From JBFISM01 sp041608535 (GTDB taxonomy: Bacteria > Actinomycetota > Acidimicrobiia > Spongiisociales > UBA5794), in NCBI GenBank assembly GCA_041608535.1, contig JBFISM010000137.1:1-9777 (forward strand): a stretch of DNA of 9,777 nucleotides, in the 5' to 3' direction. Positions 1 through 5,116 of this stretch are shown here, in pieces. The position numbers were made by a program, and so were the translations under genes. The notes under the pieces were generated by a model. It ran no database searches and was not told the DNA's origin. It saw only the letters and a program-made list of their open reading frames with translations. Numbering within the stretch: position 1 is the stretch's first letter; each line of letters begins with the position of its first letter.

Positions 1-4
1 CGGC

Positions 5-103
5 GGTTGTCCCACTGTGAGGTCTGGCGGTAGCCCCGGGAGCTGATCCGCCCTGTTGTTCGCCGGCGTTCCTGCAATGCGGATCTCAGCGACCAAAACA
101 GTA
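5..103. repeat. 99-bp direct repeat, copy 1, with long bulged-hairpin potential
   Basis: Identical over 99 bp to the copy at 143-241; the period is 138 bp. The four bases before it (CGGC) match CGGT before copy 2 at three of four positions, so the array may continue left of the window. The unit folds on itself: ACTGT 14-18 pairs with ACAGT 98-102, GGTC 21-24 with GACC 91-94, GCTGA 42-46 with TCAGC 86-90, and TCCGC 47-51 with GCGGA 79-83. That is 19 pairs with a 2-nt bulge at 84-85 and an unpaired 17-nt stretch at 25-41. The apical loop holds the palindrome CGCCGGCG at 61-68. No reading frame is evident. It could be a structured RNA, a DNA hairpin or a recombination site; the function is unknown. 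Confidence 0.9.
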
Positions 104-122
104 CGCGGCTGCTGCGTTCGCT

Positions 123-140
123 CGCACCCGGATGGGTGCG
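123..140. other. Perfect hairpin in the spacer between the repeats
   Basis: CGCACCC at 123-129 and GGGTGCG at 134-140 form a 7-bp perfect stem with the loop GGAT. It lies in the 39-bp spacer (104-142) between the two 99-bp repeats. No T-run follows on either strand, so a canonical intrinsic terminator is not supported. It is probably part of the repeated unit's structure, which could be confirmed if further units lie upstream of the window. Confidence 0.6.
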
Positions 141-142
141 GT

Positions 143-241
143 GGTTGTCCCACTGTGAGGTCTGGCGGTAGCCCCGGGAGCTGATCCGCCCTGTTGTTCG
201 CCGGCGTTCCTGCAATGCGGATCTCAGCGACCAAAACAGTA
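143..241. repeat. 99-bp direct repeat, copy 2
   Basis: A second copy, without a mismatch to 5-103, carrying the same set of complementary segments shifted by 138 bp. The sequence diverges immediately after position 241 (GGTCTCCC against CGCGGCTG after copy 1), so the array ends here on the right. Perfect identity between copies implies recent duplication or selection on the sequence. Confidence 0.9.
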
Positions 242-645
242 GGTCTCCCGACTCATTCGCCATTTGGGGATGTGTTAACCATGGCTGGATGTGCGGTTGA
301 GCCCGCGTTCCGCATTGTGGGGCCGTACCCGGTACCGGAGGCCCGATGCCAGAGCGACTGAATCTCCCCACAGCCGCTGTCACCCTCGTCCCAACTGAAG
401 GTGCGATTTGGGCCCTACCCCGTGTCGGCTCCCCCGACACACGAAGTGCGAGGCGGGACGGACCGTCGACGATGCCGGCGTCCGTCCGCCCCGACACCAC
501 CCCTGCCACATCCCCGGAGAATCGCTGCGTGCCGACTCATCCCGCATTCCCCAGACCTTCACCGACGAGGGCCAAACGGCCGCATCGCTACCGACGCTCG
601 GGCTAGGCGAGGCCGCTCCCCAACCGGCCAGGACACCCGGGCTTT
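242..645. other. Gene-poor stretch with degenerate short repeats
   Basis: About 400 bp without a convincing gene. Open frames exist (for example from 346 and 401 on the plus strand) but they encode Pro/Arg/Thr-rich strings without domains, overlap each other in several frames and lack ribosome binding sites, as expected by chance at high GC. Visible structure: a hairpin of GTGTCGG 422-428 with CCGACAC 434-440; a loosely repeated segment at about 308-337 and 399-425, both reading roughly TTxGGGCC-TACCC-GT; and CCGACTCAT at both 248-256 and 532-540. These may be relics of a repeat family or an eroded gene. Confidence 0.45.
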
Positions 646-683
646 CACTGGGGGCTCGCTTCCACGAGAGCGAGCCCCCAGTG
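646..683 (-). terminator. Strong hairpin downstream of the XRE regulator gene
   Basis: The arms at 646-660 and 669-683 form a perfect 15-bp GC-rich stem with an 8-nt loop. On the minus strand it begins 12 nt after the stop codon of the XRE gene, the right place to end the membrane protein/XRE transcript. No U-tract follows on either strand, so it would be a tail-less terminator or a 3'-end stabilising stem, as is frequent in high-GC actinobacteria. The role is inferred from position. Confidence 0.65.
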
Positions 684-695
684 CGTTCACCGCGA

Positions 696-884
696 TCACG
701 GGTGAAAGATGTCCTCGATCTTGAGTCCGAAGATCTGTGCGATCGAAAACGCAAGTGGTAGCGAAGGGTCGTAGCGACCTCGTTCGATGGCGATGACAGT
801 CTGCCGCGAGACGTCGAGCCGTTCGGCTAACTCGACTTGGGTCCAGTGCCGCTCTTGTCGCAGCTCCCTGATCCTGTTCTCCAC
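696..884 (-). CDS. Small XRE-family HTH regulator (YozG-like), partner of the upstream membrane protein
   Basis: A 62-residue, single-domain DNA-binding protein. The helix-turn-helix lies at about residues 15-35 (TQVELAERLDVSRQTVIAIE), followed by the typical ERGRYDPSLPLAFSIAQIF and a C-terminal GLKIEDIFHP. Proteins of this size and ending are common stand-alone cytoplasmic XRE regulators, often encoded with a small membrane protein of unknown function. The start is GTG, 5 nt after the stop codon of the membrane protein gene, so the two are co-transcribed and probably translationally coupled; only a weak AAGG lies about 10 nt upstream. The length is normal for the family. It likely represses its own promoter through the three palindromes at 1327-1391; this is inferred from their position, not demonstrated. 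Confidence 0.88.
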   Translation of the reverse strand: MENRIRELRQERHWTQVELAERLDVSRQTVIAIERGRYDPSLPLAFSIAQIFGLKIEDIFHP

Positions 885-889
885 GGCAC

Positions 890-1312
890 TCAGGCCTTGG
901 CTTGGTGGGCCCGCGCCCAGCCTGCGGACCAGGCAACCATTGCGATCATGAACGGCCCCCAGACGGCGTAGACGGCAGGGTCGCCGGGCGGCTCGTCGAG
1001 AAAGGAGAAGACGAGTCCGGCGATCGCCAGGGCCGGGATGCCGAACGCAAACCCCGTTGCTGCTCCCTGCAGCATGTGTCTGCGCACCAGCTCATCGCTC
1101 CTCCGGTACAGCCCGACGATGGCGACGGTCATCCAGATCACACCCGCAACCGGTATGGCCGCCAGAGCGAGCTGAGTTGCGGTCGAGCGCCCCTCGGCGA
1201 CAAAGAGGCTCATCGTGCCCAGCGCATACAGGACGACTGCCGGTGCAAAGCTCCGGTAATACCGCTGCATGTTGCGCCGAACGGCCGCTGTCTCGCTGCT
1301 GACTCGTCCCAC
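890..1312 (-). CDS. Four-helix integral membrane protein of the XRE/membrane-protein cassette
   Basis: A 140-residue inner-membrane protein. Hydrophobic segments lie at about 21-40, 48-68, 84-105 and 113-132, and the N-terminus is basic (VRRNMQRYYR). The loop after helix 2 contains YRRSDELVRRHMLQG. Its DEL-RR pattern is typical of small membrane proteins encoded immediately before a mini-XRE regulator in many bacteria; I recognise the type but have no firm family name. The start is GTG with GGAG six nucleotides upstream, and the transcription start predicted from the promoter at 1351-1379 leaves a leader of about 30 nt. It is the first gene of the pair with the XRE regulator. The function is unknown; in such pairs the membrane protein may sense a signal or sequester the regulator, which is speculation here. 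Confidence 0.85.
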   Translation of the reverse strand: MGRVSSETAAVRRNMQRYYRSFAPAVVLYALGTMSLFVAEGRSTATQLALAAIPVAGVIWMTVAIVGLYRRSDELVRRHMLQGAATGFAFGIPALAIAGLVFSFLDEPPGDPAVYAVWGPFMIAMVAWSAGWARAHQAKA

Positions 1313-1326
1313 GGGGCGCTCCGCTG

Positions 1327-1391
1327 TGTGAAGTTTGCTTTACAGCCGGGAAGGTAAAGCGACCTTCACATCTTGTCAAGGAAGTTTTACA
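1327..1391. promoter_or_regulatory. Three 18-bp palindromic operator-like sites
   Basis: Three sites share the pattern TGTnAAG-N4-CTTnACA. Site 1 (1327-1344) is TGTGAAGTTTGCTTTACA. Site 2 (1353-1370) is GGTAAAGCGACCTTCACA. Site 3 (1374-1391) is TGTCAAGGAAGTTTTACA. Their centres are 26 and 21 bp apart. On the minus strand site 3 covers the -35 element, site 2 covers the spacer and the edge of the -10, and site 1 lies near the start of transcription. This is the layout of repressor operators. The obvious candidate ligand is the XRE protein encoded in the same operon. Site 3 is also part of the last codons of the histidine kinase gene. Confidence 0.75.
1351..1379 (-). promoter_or_regulatory. Sigma70-type promoter for the membrane protein/XRE operon
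   Basis: On the minus strand, a perfect -35 TTGACA (1374-1379) is followed by a 17-nt spacer and the -10 element TACCTT (1351-1356, TAnnnT). Transcription would start around 1344, about 30 nt before the GTG at 1312. The -35 overlaps the stop codon of the upstream kinase gene, so the cassette has its own promoter despite lying close behind the kinase. Confidence 0.75.
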
Positions 1392-2728
1392 TCGCTGGCG
1401 ATGACGGGATTCGGCCGGTCGACCGGGACGGGTGGGGTGATTCTCCCGGGGCGCGGTATCGGTGTGCCGGTGAGCGACAGCACGACTCTTGCTCCACCCA
1501 TCGGGCTCGCCTCGACCGACAACGATCCTGCGGTGGCATCGGCGGTCCCACGAGCGATGTCGAGCCCGAGTCCGGTGCCGCCACCGAGGCTGACACCCCG
1601 ATCGAGCGCTCGTGGCGGGATTCCGGGGCCGGCATCGTCCACGATGACTGTTCCGAGAGCTCCCCTCACAGTGCAGGTGATCCGGTACGGAACCCCCTCG
1701 TCGGTATGCGAGAAGACATTGCCGATGACGGCATCGAGAGCGGCAGCCAGGTCCTCGCGGGACAGCTCGACGAGCAGCTCACCATCGGCATTGACGGCCG
1801 TGGTCGTGGCTCGCTCCTGTTCCTCGGCGAGCGCTTCCCAATACGTGGCTCGTTCGGTGACGACGTCGATGACCCGGCACGCGTTGCTGCGTCGCTGTCG
1901 ATCGGGACGCCGGGTTTCGGCGATGACGAAGTCGACAACGCGTTCCAACTCGGAGAGATCGTCGAGAAGTCTCTCTCGGATCTCGGTCTCCGGTACCGAC
2001 TCGATCTCGAGTCGCAACGCAGCCATCGGGGTGCGCAATCGGTGCGACAGGTCGGCCGCCGTTTCTCGCTCGTGGCGCAACAGCTCGGACACTTGCTCCG
2101 CCATGCGGTTGAACTGGTGGGCAACAGACTGCACTTCGGCGGGTCCCGACGGTTCCACCCGCGTCTCGAGGTTGCCGCCTGCCAGGGTCCGGGCAGCGAC
2201 GGCGAGCTCGTCGACGGGGCGGCGCAGGCTACGTCCGAGCAGGTCGCCCAGCCACACCGCAAGTACGACGAGAACCAGCCCGAGGATGCCCAGACCCAGC
2301 CAGGCGCCGCCAACCCCGGCGCGCAGCTGCTCCTCTTCCACGAGCACCCGCACGATGGTGATCCCGTCCGGTGTGAAGGCGGGTGCGTACACCGCCTCGC
2401 CGCCCTCGACCGCGGCCCGTCCGGCCGTGCCTTGCAGCGGGCGGGATATGTCCTCCCCGGGGTCGAGGGGACGGCCGACGACCGTACCGTCGGGGAGGAT
2501 CACGGAGAGCAAGATGCCGCGATTGGACGTCACGGCACGTTCGGCTGCGGATCGGCCGTCGTCCGCAGTGGCCGTCAGCGAGAGAGCGGTGAATTGGGCG
2601 ACGTTCTCCGCCGTGGTGATGGCGCGGTCGTGCGAGAGTTGGCGGACGAGCCCGGCGAGCGGCACGACGAAGGCGACGACGATCAGCAGCGACACCGCAC
2701 CCGTCAGCGTGAAGAGGCGGCGTCTCAC
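1376..2728 (-). CDS. HAMP-domain sensor histidine kinase
   Basis: A 450-residue membrane sensor kinase that phosphorylates the response regulator encoded just upstream. Order: TM1 at about 6-28, extracytoplasmic sensor about 29-142, TM2 about 143-165, HAMP about 166-218, HisKA with phosphoacceptor His229 in DLSHRLRTPM, and a HATPase domain with N-box Asn337 (GNVFSHTDEG), G1 box DDAGPGIP (364-371) and G2 box GGGTGLGLDIARG (382-394). All kinase motifs are intact. The frame is open further upstream, but the best start is GTG at 2728, which overlaps the regulator stop as GTGA and puts TM1 at the N-terminus; coupling would explain the weak ribosome binding site. The kinase tail after about 422 is Pro-rich. 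The sensor region shows no motif that names a ligand. Its 3' end contains the -35 box of the next operon. Confidence 0.93.
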   Translation of the reverse strand: MRRRLFTLTGAVSLLIVVAFVVPLAGLVRQLSHDRAITTAENVAQFTALSLTATADDGRSAAERAVTSNRGILLSVILPDGTVVGRPLDPGEDISRPLQGTAGRAAVEGGEAVYAPAFTPDGITIVRVLVEEEQLRAGVGGAWLGLGILGLVLVVLAVWLGDLLGRSLRRPVDELAVAARTLAGGNLETRVEPSGPAEVQSVAHQFNRMAEQVSELLRHERETAADLSHRLRTPMAALRLEIESVPETEIRERLLDDLSELERVVDFVIAETRRPDRQRRSNACRVIDVVTERATYWEALAEEQERATTTAVNADGELLVELSREDLAAALDAVIGNVFSHTDEGVPYRITCTVRGALGTVIVDDAGPGIPPRALDRGVSLGGGTGLGLDIARGTADATAGSLSVEASPMGGARVVLSLTGTPIPRPGRITPPVPVDRPNPVIASDVKLP

Positions 2729-3408
2729 GTCGATGGGTCGACGAGTCTGACTCCGGCTCCGCGCTTGGTCTGGATGTACCTGGGGTCGGAGGCTCGCTCG
2801 CCGAGCTTGCGACGCAGCCAGGACAGGTGCACATCGACGGTCTTGTCGGCGCCACCGTAGGGCTGCTTCCACACTTCGGCCATGAGCTCTCGCTTCGAAA
2901 CCATCTTGCCGGCCCGTTCGGCAAGATAGGCCAGCAGCTCGAACTCCTTGGCGGTGAGTTCGAGCGCCTCACCGTCGAGACTCGCGGTGTGCGCATCGAG
3001 GTCGACATGAAGCCCGCCGACGGTGACCACATTGTCGTCCTCGCCACTACCTCGTCGCCGCAGTACCGCCCGCACCCTGGCCTCGAGTTGCTCTGCTCCG
3101 AAAGGCTTGACCAGGTAATCGTCGGCTCCCAAGTCGAGCAGGTGCACGATCTGCCGCTCATCGTTCTGGGCGGTTGCGATCACGACGGGGACTTCGCTCA
3201 CCGCACGGATCATGCGAAGCACCTCCGAGCCCTCGAGATCCGGCAGACCGAGATCGAGCACCACGATGTCCGGTGTGCTCGCCACCGTGGCCTCCACGCC
3301 GGCGATTCCCCGTGCCGCCGTGTCCACTGCATGGCCCAGCTCGGTCAGCCGATCGGCCAGCCTCTGACGGATCCGCTGGTCGTCCTCGATGAGGAGAATG
3401 GTGGCCAT
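2725..3408 (-). CDS. OmpR/PhoB-family response regulator
   Basis: A 227-residue cytoplasmic transcription factor. The receiver domain (about 1-118) has the acidic pocket Asp9-Asp10, phosphoacceptor Asp52 in VVLDLGLPD, Thr79 and Lys101 in KPF, so it is complete. The winged-helix DNA-binding domain (about 128-224) includes LTAKEFELLAYLAERAG, the DKTVDVHLSWLRRKLG recognition region and the terminal YIQTKRGAGVRL hairpin. The chosen ATG at 3408 begins MATILLIEDD exactly at the family's usual N-terminus; an open extension upstream (to 3519) has no homology features. The upstream sequence lacks a clear Shine-Dalgarno but has a -10-like TATCGT six bases before the ATG, suggesting a leaderless mRNA. 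It is the first gene of the pair with the kinase, overlapping it by 4 nt. The divergent gene at 3529 is a candidate target. Confidence 0.95.
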   Translation of the reverse strand: MATILLIEDDQRIRQRLADRLTELGHAVDTAARGIAGVEATVASTPDIVVLDLGLPDLEGSEVLRMIRAVSEVPVVIATAQNDERQIVHLLDLGADDYLVKPFGAEQLEARVRAVLRRRGSGEDDNVVTVGGLHVDLDAHTASLDGEALELTAKEFELLAYLAERAGKMVSKRELMAEVWKQPYGGADKTVDVHLSWLRRKLGERASDPRYIQTKRGAGVRLVDPST

Positions 3409-3414
3409 CGAGCA

Positions 3415-3420
3415 ACGATA
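3415..3420 (-). promoter_or_regulatory. Possible leaderless -10 element for the response regulator gene
   Basis: Minus-strand TATCGT (a TAnnnT match) lies exactly 6 nt before the ATG at 3408, and no Shine-Dalgarno is visible. This geometry is typical of leaderless transcripts in actinobacteria. I could not find a convincing -35 element, so confidence is limited. Confidence 0.35.
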
Positions 3421-3479
3421 CCGCCCGCCACAGGGGTCGACCGGCTCATTCTCTTCCTTGCGCCACTTTTGTACGGTAA

Positions 3480-3495
3480 TTAGCCATGGCTTAGC
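3480..3495. promoter_or_regulatory. Direct repeat / palindrome in the divergent control region
   Basis: TTAGC at 3480-3484 recurs at 3491-3495, an 11-bp period (one helical turn), the arrangement OmpR-family regulators usually bind. Overlapping it is a perfect 10-bp palindrome AGCCATGGCT (3482-3491). It lies between the response regulator (start 3408) and the anchored protein gene (start 3529) and could control both. Binding is inferred. Confidence 0.4.
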
Positions 3496-3528
3496 TTTGT
3501 CGACGCTGGTCTCTGGCACTATGCCCCA

Positions 3529-4266
3529 ATGTTGAGGCGAACAGCCTTTGTTTCGCTATGGATCGTCGCCACCTTGGTTGCGACATCCGTCGCCGTGGCC
3601 GCAGTGCGCGGCGTGACAGGACGTGTCGTCGACGCCCCGACGCCGACGCTCCCGACGGCCGCCGGGCTCGACACAGATGTCGCCGCCGCCGATTCGGTTG
3701 TGAGCGATTCGGACGAGGACAACGACGACCCCGGAAGCACAGGCGTACCGACCACCGACGACGGTGCAACGACCTCGACGAACGTCACGGCAAGTGGCGG
3801 CGGTGCGGCGACGACGCAGGCTCCGGGAACCACTTCGGGCTCCGGGTCCGGCTCCGGAGGCACGACGGTGGCGACGAGCCCCGGTCCCGACGACGGCGGA
3901 CCTGCCTCGACGACACAGCCGCCCACGACGACGCAAGCGCCGGCCACTCCGACCACCTTGGCCCCAACGACCACCACCGAGGCGCCGACGACCACCAAGG
4001 CGCCGGAACCAAAGACCACCACGTATCAGCTGGTTGGCGGTTGGGTGCGGGTGGAGACGGTTCCGGGCACCGTCCTGCTTCTCGGTGCGGGTCCCACCCC
4101 CGGATTCGACATGGATCTCGAAGAGGTCGGGCCCGAGGAAGTCGAGGCCGAGTTCGAATCCGCCACCCACAAATCGTCGATCAAGATCAAGTGGTCGGGC
4201 GGCGAGCTGACGGTGGACATCGATGAAGAACCCCAAGTCGCCCAGGACGAGGACGACGACGACTAG
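3529..4266 (+). CDS. Membrane-anchored or secreted protein with Thr/Pro-rich linker and novel C-terminal domain (paralogue 1)
   Basis: A 245-residue protein of unknown function. Residues 1-6 are basic and 7-27 form one hydrophobic segment (signal anchor or signal peptide). Residues about 37-162 are a low-complexity linker, first Asp/Ser-rich, then Gly/Ser and Thr/Pro repeats (TTTT, APTT, PTTTQAP), expected to be disordered and outside the membrane. A compact domain follows at about 164-235, starting TTTYQLVGG, with PGFDMDLEEVGPEEVEAEF and a C-terminal GGELTVDIDEEP, then an acidic tail DEDDDD. The domain aligns with the C-terminus of the next gene, so the two are paralogues. The ATG at 3529 gives the hydrophobic segment right at the N-terminus; no Shine-Dalgarno is visible. 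It is divergent from the two-component genes across 120 bp. It may be a target or accessory of that system; I recognise no named family. Confidence 0.82.
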   Translation: MLRRTAFVSLWIVATLVATSVAVAAVRGVTGRVVDAPTPTLPTAAGLDTDVAAADSVVSDSDEDNDDPGSTGVPTTDDGATTSTNVTASGGGAATTQAPGTTSGSGSGSGGTTVATSPGPDDGGPASTTQPPTTTQAPATPTTLAPTTTTEAPTTTKAPEPKTTTYQLVGGWVRVETVPGTVLLLGAGPTPGFDMDLEEVGPEEVEAEFESATHKSSIKIKWSGGELTVDIDEEPQVAQDEDDDD

Positions 4267-4301
4267 CGCCGCGCTCGGATCAGAGACGCCTCGCTGCTGA
4301 G

Positions 4302-4316
4302 CGCCCACTTTGGGCG
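4302..4316 (+). terminator. Small hairpin between the two anchored-protein genes
   Basis: CGCCCA (4302-4307) and TGGGCG (4311-4316) form a 6-bp stem with the loop CTT. It lies 35 nt after the first gene's stop and just before the putative promoter of the second. There is no T-run, so termination is only a possibility. Confidence 0.3.
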
Positions 4317-4345
4317 ACACGCGAAATCCCAGCCTGCTATACCTT
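4314..4345 (+). promoter_or_regulatory. Putative leaderless promoter of the second anchored-protein gene
   Basis: TATACC (4338-4343), within TATACCTT, ends 7 nt before the ATG at 4351. A -35-like GCGACA (4314-4319, four of six consensus bases) lies 18 nt upstream. No Shine-Dalgarno precedes the ATG. Together these suggest a separate promoter with transcription starting at or next to the start codon. Confidence 0.45.
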
Positions 4346-4350
4346 CACGC

Positions 4351-5004
4351 ATGGGGGAGACGTATAGGGGAATTGCAGTCGTCTCCGTGTGGGTGTTGAC
4401 CACACTGATCGCTGCACTGGGGGCCGTGGCGGGCGTGCGCGCCCTCACGTCGTGGGTGTCGGGACCGGACGCTCCCGACGTGCAGCCGGTGGCAGCCATC
4501 GAAGATTCGATGCCGCGACCACCGACGACCGAGCCGGGACCAATCGCACTCGCTCCGCCACGCTCGACGACAACGGTTGCTGTGACTCTGCCCAACTTCC
4601 CGTCGACGACGCTGTTCATCCCCGAGATTCGTAGCCCGGAGCCACCACCGTCGACCTCGCCCCCAACGGCGCCGCCATCGACGTCTCCGCCGCCACCAGT
4701 CGTGACGACGACGGCGCCTGAGGTGACCACGACTCTGCCTCCGACCACCACGACCATCTCACCACCGGTCGACCAGGTGCTCACCTACGACCTCACGGGC
4801 GGCTCGATCCAAGTGACGGCCGGTGCAACATCCGTCGTCCTCGACAGTGCGGTCCCGAAAGAGGGATTCTCCGCCACGATCCACGGCACCGGTCCTTCGA
4901 CCGTCAGCGTCCGGTTCGGATCGCCGGCACACGTCTCGTTGATCTCGGTGCGGATGGTGCGCGGTGAGGTGGTCGCCAGCGTCGAGGAGAACCCAGTCGG
5001 CTGA
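4351..5004 (+). CDS. Membrane-anchored or secreted Pro/Thr-rich protein with the same novel C-terminal domain (paralogue 2)
   Basis: A 217-residue protein. One hydrophobic segment at about 9-29 serves as signal anchor or signal peptide. A Pro/Thr/Ser-rich linker of about 100 residues follows (37-140, with PPSTSPP and TTTLPPTTTT runs). The C-terminal domain at about 143-216 starts LTYDLTGG and contains AVPKEGFSATIHGTGPSTV, VRFGSPAHVS and GEVVASVEENP. The domain aligns residue by residue with paralogue 1: TY-L-GG, P--GF, GP--V, F-S--H-S, GE----(I/V)(D/E)E-P. Here the Asp/Glu content and the acidic tail are missing, so surface charge differs between the two. Spacing from paralogue 1 is 84 nt, with its own likely leaderless promoter. 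The order of elements suggests a domain displayed away from the membrane on a flexible stalk. The function is unknown. Confidence 0.82.
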   Translation: MGETYRGIAVVSVWVLTTLIAALGAVAGVRALTSWVSGPDAPDVQPVAAIEDSMPRPPTTEPGPIALAPPRSTTTVAVTLPNFPSTTLFIPEIRSPEPPPSTSPPTAPPSTSPPPPVVTTTAPEVTTTLPPTTTTISPPVDQVLTYDLTGGSIQVTAGATSVVLDSAVPKEGFSATIHGTGPSTVSVRFGSPAHVSLISVRMVRGEVVASVEENPVG

Positions 5005-5116
5005 TCGGGGCGCGCACGGACGAAGCTCGAGTGCGAGGTGCCTCGCCCGACCTCCCAGATCGCAGAGCGGGACCGGACGAGCTACGTCGTAGGTGGCCCG
5101 GCCGGCCCCGAACCAT
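5005..5116. other. Convergent intergenic region with a small palindrome
   Basis: Separates the plus-strand anchored-protein gene from the minus-strand aceA; both end here. GCGAGGTGCCTCGC (5033-5046) is a near-perfect palindrome able to form a 5-bp stem with a 4-nt loop on either strand. It could serve as a weak bidirectional terminator, but no T-run is present. Nothing else is evident. Confidence 0.35.

Noticed and set aside
1..241. CRISPR array or integron attC sites
   Set aside because: Only two units of 99 bp with one 39-bp spacer are seen, far too long for CRISPR repeats. The folded unit resembles attC in having bulges, but I find no GTTRRRY/RYYYAAC pair at its ends and no cassette gene.
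346..724. Small plus-strand proteins from 346, 401 and 408
   Set aside because: Overlapping frames with Pro/Arg/Thr-rich low-complexity products, no ribosome binding sites and no recognisable domain; expected by chance at this GC content.
1335..2860. Two long plus-strand open frames opposite the histidine kinase
   Set aside because: They are antisense to a kinase with all motifs intact, their products are compositionally odd and lack domains; long antisense frames are common in high-GC DNA.
2729..2872. 48-residue N-terminal extension of the kinase
   Set aside because: It overlaps the DNA-binding domain of the response regulator and is Arg-rich without features; the GTGA overlap start is preferred.
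3556..4320. Minus-strand Arg/Gly-rich frame opposite the first anchored-protein gene
   Set aside because: Its composition is the complement of the Thr/Pro-rich linker codons, and the plus-strand product has a hydrophobic N-terminus and a paralogue next door.
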